A DNA stretch of 5,348 nt. Origin: an uncultured Bacteroidia bacterium (GTDB lineage Bacteria > Bacteroidota > Bacteroidia > Bacteroidales > UBA932). The position numbers and the translations under genes are program-made. Positions 1-5,348 of the stretch are shown here, in pieces; the first letter of the stretch is position 1, and each line of letters starts with the position of its first letter. The DNA is taken from the NCBI GenBank assembly GCA_902797895.1, contig CADBUS010000020.1, positions 1-5,348 of the forward strand, in the 5' to 3' direction. The notes below the pieces were generated by a model, which saw nothing but the letters and a program-made list of their open reading frames with translations, did not search any database and was not told where the DNA came from.

Positions 1-792
1 GATTGTTCCATTGGCAAGCTCAATAATCAGCAATATAAGAAAGGTCATTCCCGATATTAGCATACCGGCCTTCCCTATCTTGTAACCCAACTTTGAGAGC
101 TGTTTTGAGAGAGGAGTCTGCACACCGGTTATCTCTGTTGCGTGGCGTGCTGTTTTGCCTATCTCCGTAGCATCTCCCACAGCCTCAACTATATATATGC
201 ACTCTCCCTCAGAAATTGTAGTATCTCTATAGAGTTTGTTGGGAGAAAATGCACTTGCATATTCAGAAACCTTTTCTGCAAATTTTGAAGATGGTTTAGA
301 CTCACCATTCAAAGAGGACTCATCTACTTTAAGTTCTGTTGCCTCCAAAACAGTACCATCTGCCGGTATCTGATCACCTGCAGAGAGAATAACATAATCT
401 CCCACCACAACCTCACTTTTCTTAATCTGAACAACCTTTCCCTCTCCAACAGACTCTGCTCTAATTACCTTCACAAGAGCCTGATCTTTAACCTTATTTA
501 ATATATCAAACTCTTTTTCTGCCTTGTATTCATTTATAAATGAAACAAATGTAGCAAGGAATATGGCTGCAATTATACCAAGGCTCTCAAGATAAGACTC
601 TTCTGCACTTAATGTACTTGCAACAAGCGAGATGCTCGCTGCAATTATAAGTACAACAATAAGAGGCTCCTTGAATTTATCCAACAATAGTTTATACCAA
701 GGATTCTTTTTGGGCGGAGAGAGAATATTGGAGCCGTGGATTGCCCTGCTACTCTCTACCTCTTTGCTATTTAAGCCTCTGTAAAAGTTCAT
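1..792 (-). CDS. Calcium-type P-type ATPase, N-terminal part (gene continues past left edge)
   Basis: The first 264 residues of a cation-transporting P-type ATPase of the P2 (SERCA/PMCA-like) group, an inner-membrane pump that would export a cation, most likely Ca2+, at the cost of ATP. Visible in order: an N-terminal cytosolic segment with the family-like SRAIHGSNILSPPKK (about 14-28), membrane helix M1 (about 44-61), M2 (about 71-87), and the actuator domain with GDQIPADG (139-146) and DESSLNGES (157-165). The start of M3 (about 246-262) follows. The phosphorylation motif DKTGT and the ion-binding helices M4-M6 lie outside the window, so ion specificity is inferred from N-terminal resemblance only. 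The start is secure: an in-frame TAA sits immediately before ATG 792-790. The gene overlaps the 3' end of valS by 26 bp in another frame, so it is probably cotranscribed and perhaps translationally coupled. No Shine-Dalgarno sequence precedes it. Oddity: NGES where most P-type ATPases have TGES. Confidence 0.9.
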   Translation of the reverse strand, partial: MNFYRGLNSKEVESSRAIHGSNILSPPKKNPWYKLLLDKFKEPLIVVLIIAASISLVASTLSAEESYLESLGIIAAIFLATFVSFINEYKAEKEFDILNKVKDQALVKVIRAESVGEGKVVQIKKSEVVVGDYVILSAGDQIPADGTVLEATELKVDESSLNGESKPSSKFAEKVSEYASAFSPNKLYRDTTISEGECIYIVEAVGDATEIGKTARHATEITGVQTPLSKQLSKLGYKIGKAGMLISGMTFLILLIIELANGTI

Positions 793-3406
793 TTAAGTTC
801 TTAAGTTTTTCTGTGGCATCACTCTCTTTTTTCCTCTCGAGAGCAACAACATTTTCTGGTGCGCTGCTAACAAATTTCTGGTTGGAGAGCTTCTTTCTTA
901 CCCCCTCAAGGAACTTTGTATATCTCTCTATTTCAGCCAAAATCTTAGCTCTCTCCTCATCTGCATTAACCTTTACAGGTATAAAGAACTCGGTTGTTCC
1001 AACCATAAAATTAACTCCGTTGCCCTGCTGTGCAAAATCCTCTACGGAGCATATTTGAGAGATATTTGAGAGCTTGGATATAATTGCCCCCATCTTGACG
1101 CTCTCTCCATTTTTTACATACAGCACAAGAGACTCCTTTGGAGATAGGTTTTTGCTCTGGCGTATGTTCCTGATATTTACAACAGCCTCCGCTGCACTAT
1201 TGAACTCTGCTATAATTTCCTCTGAATAAGGCTTTTGAGCCGGCATAGCCTCTCCCATTATGGTTTGTCCCGCCTCCCTTGGAGCTATCTGATGCCACAG
1301 CTCTTCCGTTATGAACGGCATAAACGGATGGAGCAGCTTAAGCAGAGAGTCAAAGAAGCTGATGGTTTTATCGTATGTGTAACGGTCTATCTTCTCGCCA
1401 TATACAGGTTTAACCGCCTCCAAATACCAGGCGCAGAACTCATCCCAAAAGAGCTTATAAACAGCCATTGTGGCATCAGATATTCTGAACTTTGAGAAAT
1501 GGTCGTTTATGGTGGCAATACTCTTTGCAAGAGTGTTTTCAAACCATTCCACCGCCAGGCGGGCCGGCTCAGAAGGATTGGCGGAATCATCTACCTCCCA
1601 GCCTCTTGTGAGCCTAAAGGCATTCCATATCTTGTTGCAGAAGTTTCTCCCCTGCTCAATCTGAGACTCATCGTAAAAAATATCGTTTCCCGCGCTGGAA
1701 CAGAGCAACATTCCTATTCTTACCGCATCTGCACCATACTGCGCAATAAGTTCCAAAGGATCCGGAGAATTGCCAAGTTGCTTAGACATCTTTCTACCCT
1801 GTTTATCCCTTACAATTCCTGTGAGATATACATTGGTAAATGGCTCTTTTCCCATAAACTCATTTGCGGCCATTATCATTCTTGCTACCCAAAAGAAGAG
1901 AATATCCGGTGCTGTAACAAGGTCGTTTGTAGGGAAATAGTATGCCAAATCCCTGTTTGGCTCAGCATCCGGCCTTCCTGGTTTGTTTGCATCAAACACA
2001 GATATAGGCCATAGCCAAGAGGAGAACCAAGTATCAAGCACATCCTCATCTTGTTTTAGCTCCTCTCTTTTTATATTTGGCTCTATCTTTTTAGCTGCCT
2101 CAAAAGCCTCTTCAAAAGTAGCCTCCACAACAAACTCACCATTAGGTAGATAGTAGGCAGGAATCTGCTGCCCCCACCATAGCTGACGCGATATGCACCA
2201 ATCCCTCACATTCTCCATCCAATGGCGGTATGTATTGTTGAATCTATCGGGAATAAGCCTTACTCTCCCCTCCTCTACGCTCTTTAGAGCATCTGTGGCA
2301 AGTGCCTCCATCTTCAAAAACCACTGCAAAGAGAGGCGCGGCTCAATTACCGCGTTAGTTCTCTCCGAATGGCCTACAGGAGAGGTATAATCCTCAATTT
2401 TCTCCAAGTGGCCGGCCTCCTCCAGCATTTTAACAATCTTCTTACGGGCCACAAATCTATCCTCACCGATAAGTATAAGTGCTTTTTCATTTAGCCTGCC
2501 GTGCTCATCAATTATGTCTGTTACAGGCAGTTTGTGGCGCAAACCAATTTCGTAGTCATTTATATCGTGAGCCGGAGTAACCTTCAGGCAGCCTGTTCCA
2601 AAGTCCATTGCAACATAGCTGTCCTCTATAATAGGAATCTCCTTGTTTATAAGCGGAATAAATACCTTCTTCCCTTTAAGATAGTGGTATCTCTCATCCT
2701 CAGGATTTATACAAACGGCGGCATCCGCCATAATGGTCTCAGGGCGAGTTGTTGCTATAACTATGTATTTATCAGAAGGTTTGCCGTTTTCGCTTATAAA
2801 GTACCTCAAATGAAAGAGATTAGATTTTGTCTGCTTGTGAATAACCTCCTCATCGCTTACTGCCGTCAATCCGACAGGATCCCAGTTCACCATCCTTACG
2901 CCCCTGTAAATCAACCCCTTTTTATAGAAATATACAAATGTGTTAATAACAGATTGACTCAACTCTGCATCCATCGTAAATTTAGTTCTATCCCAATCGC
3001 AAGAGGCTCCCAACTTCTTGAGCTGCTCCAAAATAATTCCTCCGTGTTCCTCTTTCCACTTCCATGCCTCCTCCAAAAACTGCTCACGCGTAAGGGAACT
3101 CTTTTCTATTCCGCGCTCTTTCAAGCGGCCCACCACTTTGGTTTCGGTGGCTATAGAGGCGTGGTCCGTACCCGGTACCCAGCAGGCATTTTTGCCATTC
3201 ATTCTGGCACGCCTTACAAGCACATCCTGCAAGGTGTTGTTCATCATATGCCCCATATGCAACACACCGGTTACATTTGGCGGCGGAATAACTATAGAGT
3301 ATGGCTCGCGCCCATCAGGTTCAGAATGAAACAGCTTATGTTCAAGCCAATAAGAATACCACTTATCCTCTGTTTCAGCAGGATTGTATTTTGCAGAAAT
3401 CTCCAT
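767..3406 (-). CDS. valS: Valyl-tRNA synthetase (ValRS), class I
   Basis: Cytosolic enzyme that charges tRNA-Val with valine and edits mischarged threonine. The chosen start gives 879 residues, the normal size. Visible domains: class I signature PPPNVTG (41-47) followed by HMGH (50-53, the HIGH motif); the CP1 editing domain with ATTRPETI (218-225), GTG (270-272) and TPAHD (277-281); the return to the catalytic core with WCISRQLWWGQQIPAYY (403-419) and DVLDTWFSSWLWP (455-467); KMSKQLGNS (539-547, the KMSKS loop); an anticodon-binding helical domain (about 615-760); and a C-terminal coiled-coil arm (about 812-879) with NQKFVSSAPENVV. An upstream ATG at 3427 would add seven residues (MCKESCF). 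I prefer ATG 3406-3404 because family members begin MEIS/MEL-like and because the probable promoter box at 3441-3448 leaves almost no leader for the upstream ATG. The 3' end overlaps the ATPase gene. Unusual residue: Q for the last S of KMSKS. Confidence 0.97.
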   Translation of the reverse strand: MEISAKYNPAETEDKWYSYWLEHKLFHSEPDGREPYSIVIPPPNVTGVLHMGHMMNNTLQDVLVRRARMNGKNACWVPGTDHASIATETKVVGRLKERGIEKSSLTREQFLEEAWKWKEEHGGIILEQLKKLGASCDWDRTKFTMDAELSQSVINTFVYFYKKGLIYRGVRMVNWDPVGLTAVSDEEVIHKQTKSNLFHLRYFISENGKPSDKYIVIATTRPETIMADAAVCINPEDERYHYLKGKKVFIPLINKEIPIIEDSYVAMDFGTGCLKVTPAHDINDYEIGLRHKLPVTDIIDEHGRLNEKALILIGEDRFVARKKIVKMLEEAGHLEKIEDYTSPVGHSERTNAVIEPRLSLQWFLKMEALATDALKSVEEGRVRLIPDRFNNTYRHWMENVRDWCISRQLWWGQQIPAYYLPNGEFVVEATFEEAFEAAKKIEPNIKREELKQDEDVLDTWFSSWLWPISVFDANKPGRPDAEPNRDLAYYFPTNDLVTAPDILFFWVARMIMAANEFMGKEPFTNVYLTGIVRDKQGRKMSKQLGNSPDPLELIAQYGADAVRIGMLLCSSAGNDIFYDESQIEQGRNFCNKIWNAFRLTRGWEVDDSANPSEPARLAVEWFENTLAKSIATINDHFSKFRISDATMAVYKLFWDEFCAWYLEAVKPVYGEKIDRYTYDKTISFFDSLLKLLHPFMPFITEELWHQIAPREAGQTIMGEAMPAQKPYSEEIIAEFNSAAEAVVNIRNIRQSKNLSPKESLVLYVKNGESVKMGAIISKLSNISQICSVEDFAQQGNGVNFMVGTTEFFIPVKVNADEERAKILAEIERYTKFLEGVRKKLSNQKFVSSAPENVVALERKKESDATEKLKNLNELLQRLK

Positions 3407-3440
3407 AAAACAACTTTCTTTGCACATTTTTAGAAACTCA

Positions 3441-3448
3441 CAAAGATA
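3441..3448 (-). promoter_or_regulatory. valS: Probable valS promoter, Bacteroidota -7 box (TATCTTTG)
   Basis: On the minus strand TATCTTTG matches the Bacteroidota primary-sigma -7 consensus TAnnTTTG exactly. It lies about 35 bases upstream of the preferred valS ATG (3406), so transcription would start near 3434-3437 with a short, A/T-rich leader of about 30 bases. I do not see a good TTTG-like -33 element 19-21 bases further upstream, so the match rests on one box and its position. If correct, it would drive valS and the overlapping ATPase gene. Confidence 0.45.
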
Positions 3449-3473
3449 CTCATTTTTTCAATAGAGCGGAGAT

Positions 3474-3609
3474 TTATTCTACCTGCTCAACAATATCCTC
3501 CCCCTCCCCAAGCACCAATAGGCTTTCTTCTAATGCGGCTTATATTTGGCATCCACAATTAAACACTCATCTTTTTTTGAGTTTTCAATCCTTCAAACAC
3601 CCAATAGGC
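3474..3609 (-). pseudogene. Possible decayed remnant of a PD-(D/E)XK nuclease-like gene
   Basis: Three protein-like patches lie head to tail on the minus strand in different frames. First, AYWVFEGLKTQKK runs in one frame (3609 to about 3571). Next comes KKDECLIVDAKYKPH with a TAG at 3532-3530, then AALEESLLVLGEG...VE ending in TAA at 3476-3474. One extra A in the run of seven A's at 3572-3578 (minus strand) would join patch one to patch two, and another one-base change near 3530-3540 would join the third. LIVDAKYKP resembles the second half of the catalytic motif of PD-(D/E)XK nucleases such as McrC-like proteins. The fragment is far too short to be functional, and chance resemblance is a real possibility. 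No start codon context or intact domain is visible. Confidence 0.25.
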
Positions 3610-3653
3610 ACCACATAAACGCCGTCGTCTCTTTGGTATGGGAAATCGCCTCA

Positions 3654-3699
3654 TTTGGGAACTTGGCCGATTTTCGTTTGGGAACTTGGCCGATTTTCA
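3654..3699. repeat. 23-bp tandem direct repeat, two copies
   Basis: Two adjacent 23-bp units, 3654-3676 and 3677-3699, each beginning TTTGGGAACTTGGCCGATTT on the plus strand. They are identical except at the last base (G in the first, A in the second). The array starts 5 bp beyond the stop codon of the kinase-like gene, in the spacer before valS. The 23-bp period is not a multiple of three and no long frame runs through it, so it is non-coding. It contains no inverted repeat strong enough to be a terminator. I recall short intergenic tandem repeats of this size from Bacteroidota such as Porphyromonas, but I cannot say this is the same family. Confidence 0.9.
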
Positions 3700-3704
3700 G
3701 AAAG

Positions 3705-4355
3705 CTAAAAAAAGCGGTCTGTAATGAATTTTTCTATTATGGAGGCACAGCCCTCTATTCCAAAAAGGGAGGAGTTGAGGCAGAGATGATAGGATTCTGC
3801 CGCCCCCCAAGTTTTAAGAGAGTACTCTCCATAGTATGAGGCACGCCTTCTATCTCCTTTATTCAGAAGCTCTTCTAATCGCACATCATCAATACTACCC
3901 AAATCTTTGAACTTACTGCTCCCTTGGCTGCGTACCCTTGCTATCCTATCTTTTATATCTGCACTCACAAATACATTCAAACAGTTTGGATAGTCTCTCA
4001 ATATATAGTCTGCGCAACGGCCAACAAATATTGTAGATTGGCTATCTGCAAGGCTTTTTATTACATTGCTCTGAATTTCAAACAATTTCTCTCCTCCTAT
4101 TACATTTGAGCCGAATACAGAACTTACCGCATTCACAAAAGAGAGAAAACTAAACCCCGAATTGAGAGAAAGGGTATCCTTCTCATCTGCCTTTGCAAAA
4201 AGGGATGAGTCAAATCCGCTCTCTTTGGCTGCCAATGTTATTAACTCCTTGTCATATACCTTTATAGAGAGACGTTGGCTAAGTATATGTGCAAGGTCTA
4301 AACCTCCGGCTCCTATCTGGCGCCCTATGTTAATGTGAATCAGCCTATTCTCCAT
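3705..4355 (-). CDS. Cytidylate kinase-like family protein
   Basis: A 216-residue soluble, presumably cytosolic protein of the cytidylate-kinase-like P-loop family, whose true substrate is not established. Visible: the P-loop region INIGRQIGAGG (8-18), YDKELITLAAKESG (34-47), VGRCADYIL (111-119), the strand LNVFVSAD (126-133) followed by RIARV (137-141), and a lid-like segment DRRRASYYGEYSLKTWG (168-184) ending in YHLCLNSS (189-196). Length and motif order fit the family, and this is distinct from the standard cmk enzyme. The start ATG 4355-4353 lies inside the end of the MATE gene (11-bp overlap, different frame), and the product begins with the expected short lead-in to the P-loop, so the start is well supported. 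No Shine-Dalgarno sequence is present. Oddity: relatives usually read GSGGR in the P-loop, whereas here it is GAGGL, leaving no basic residue at that site. It could have an altered or non-catalytic role. Confidence 0.85.
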   Translation of the reverse strand: MENRLIHINIGRQIGAGGLDLAHILSQRLSIKVYDKELITLAAKESGFDSSLFAKADEKDTLSLNSGFSFLSFVNAVSSVFGSNVIGGEKLFEIQSNVIKSLADSQSTIFVGRCADYILRDYPNCLNVFVSADIKDRIARVRSQGSSKFKDLGSIDDVRLEELLNKGDRRRASYYGEYSLKTWGAAESYHLCLNSSLFGIEGCASIIEKFITDRFF

Positions 4356-5348
4356 CTTGTTGCAAATTATTTTGTTCTACAATATTCTTAATTTCACTCT
4401 CCGCTACCTCTACAGCCGCATCACTCTCAACTCCTTGTTTTACAAATTCCTTCTTTTGCTGATGGAGCATATATGCAGTAAGCAGTGCAGATAATATATC
4501 TGATGCAGGGATACTCCACCAAACTCCCAAGATACCGAATATAGGTGGGAGCAAAAGCATTAGAGGAAGCAAAAAAATCACCTGTCTTGTAAGTGAGAGA
4601 AATATGGCCTTTTTAACTTTGCCTATACTTTGAAAAAAGTTACTTGCAACCATCTGGAAACCAACTATCGAGAAAGTGCAGAAATAGAGTCTCATTGCCA
4701 CAATTGTCTGATCAATCAGCTCCTGCTCAGAGGTAAATATCCGAGTGAGGGTTTCCGGAAAAAACATCCCCACTAAAAATGCTATGGTTGTAACAATAGT
4801 TGCATAGTAGATTGTAAGTCTTAAGACGTGGCTAACCCTGCTGTGGAGTTTGGCTCCAAAGTTATAGCCGGCTATAGGCTGCATTCCCTGCGTAAAGCCC
4901 AAAACTATCATAACTGCCACAAAACCAAGCCTGTTTACAATTCCGTATGCTCCTATTGCAAGGTCTCCGCCATACTTCATCAGCTGCTTGTTCAGAACTA
5001 TTACAATTATGCAGGAACAGGAGTGCATCAAAAATGGAGAGAGGCCTATTGAGAGCATCTGCGTAACTATCTTTTTGCGCAGGCGGTATATGCCGCGCTG
5101 CAAATGCACAACCCTGCTTTTGTCTGATATAATTCTAAGCACAAACATCAAAGCAAGGAATTGAGATATTACTGTTGCTATTGCCGCACCGCGTATTCCC
5201 CACCCCAAACCATATATGAACAATGGATCTAAAATTGTGTTAATCACCACAGTAAATATTGTGGCGTACATTGCTTTTTTGGGTAATCCTATTACTCTAA
5301 CCACATTGTTCAGTCCAAAGTAGAGATGAGTAATAACATTGCCAAGCA
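4345..5348 (-). CDS. MATE-family efflux transporter, C-terminal part (gene continues past right edge)
   Basis: The last 333 residues of a multidrug and toxin extrusion (MATE) transporter, an inner-membrane antiporter that uses a Na+ or H+ gradient to expel organic compounds. Eight membrane helices are visible, at about 26-46, 51-72, 95-118, 129-153, 178-198, 217-238, 248-269 and 272-294. These fit TM5-TM12 of the usual twelve, so about 115-130 N-terminal residues are off-window. Family motifs are LDPLFIYGLGWGIRGAAIAT (39-58, one visible block) and GFTQGMQPIAGYNFGA (150-165), the latter typical of MepA/NorM-like members. A charged, acidic tail follows the last helix (about 298-333). The reading frame stays open through the right edge, so a GTG at 5304 that could be taken as a start is internal: the 14 residues before it (LGNVITHLYFGLNN) continue the family sequence. 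The 3' end overlaps the kinase-like gene by 11 bp. The substrate cannot be told from sequence. Confidence 0.93.
   Translation of the reverse strand, partial: LGNVITHLYFGLNNVVRVIGLPKKAMYATIFTVVINTILDPLFIYGLGWGIRGAAIATVISQFLALMFVLRIISDKSRVVHLQRGIYRLRKKIVTQMLSIGLSPFLMHSCSCIIVIVLNKQLMKYGGDLAIGAYGIVNRLGFVAVMIVLGFTQGMQPIAGYNFGAKLHSRVSHVLRLTIYYATIVTTIAFLVGMFFPETLTRIFTSEQELIDQTIVAMRLYFCTFSIVGFQMVASNFFQSIGKVKKAIFLSLTRQVIFLLPLMLLLPPIFGILGVWWSIPASDILSALLTAYMLHQQKKEFVKQGVESDAAVEVAESEIKNIVEQNNLQQDGE

Noticed and set aside
1235..2014. Several overlapping plus-strand open frames opposite the middle of valS
   Set aside because: All are antisense to conserved ValRS domains, have no family resemblance and overlap one another.
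2501..3433. A 310-codon open frame on the plus strand opposite the 5' part of valS
   Set aside because: It lies wholly antisense to an unambiguous ValRS, its translation is rich in Cys, Arg, His and Ile with no domain I recognise, and it is best explained as a codon-bias shadow.
3565..3587. Small hairpin ACTCA...TGAGT followed by T's in the spacer as a terminator
   Set aside because: A stem of only five base pairs with a loop of about eight T-rich bases is too weak, and in the transcribed (minus) direction it is not followed by a U-run.
3631..3653. A third, degenerate copy of the 23-bp repeat next to the perfect pair
   Set aside because: Only TTTGG and GGGAA stretches are shared and their spacing does not fit the 23-bp period.
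3546..3839. A 97-codon plus-strand frame across the spacer and the 3' end of the kinase-like gene, preceded by a TATATTTG box at 3541-3548
   Set aside because: It needs a TTG start that overlaps the supposed promoter box, it runs through the 23-bp repeats in two different phases, and it is antisense to a supported gene at its end. The box alone is a likely chance match in A/T-rich DNA.
5302..5304. GTG as the start of the MATE gene
   Set aside because: The frame is open to the window edge and the preceding residues continue the MATE fold; a protein starting here would lack TM1-TM4.

Overview
The window holds four protein genes, all read from the minus strand. In transcription order (right to left) they are: the C-terminal part of a MATE-family efflux transporter running off the right edge, a cytidylate-kinase-like protein, valyl-tRNA synthetase (valS), and the N-terminal part of a calcium-type P-type ATPase running off the left edge. 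There are no rRNA or tRNA genes, no CRISPR array and no intact mobile element that I can see.

The organism is most likely a member of the Bacteroidota, probably Bacteroidales. The grounds are the N-terminus of ValRS (MEISAKYNPAE...), the N-terminus of the ATPase (FYRGL...NILSPPKK), a TAnnTTTG-type promoter box upstream of valS, and the absence of any Shine-Dalgarno sequence before the three visible starts. This assignment comes from remembered family resemblance, not from a search.

The genes form two compact pairs. The MATE gene and the kinase-like gene overlap by 11 bp. valS and the ATPase gene overlap by 26 bp, and an in-frame TAA directly abutting the ATPase ATG fixes that start. Between the pairs lies a 277-298 bp spacer (depending on the valS start), the only non-coding stretch. 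It holds a pair of 23-bp tandem repeats just after the kinase-like gene, patches that read like a frameshifted remnant of a PD-(D/E)XK-type nuclease (weak), and the likely valS promoter.

The gene content is mostly housekeeping and transport, and I see no convincing new multi-gene system. The points most worth a second look are the spacer (repeat plus possible nuclease relic) and atypical residues in otherwise conserved motifs: a P-loop without a basic residue in the kinase-like protein, NGES for TGES in the ATPase, and KMSKQ for KMSKS in ValRS. The two pairs do not form an obvious shared pathway.
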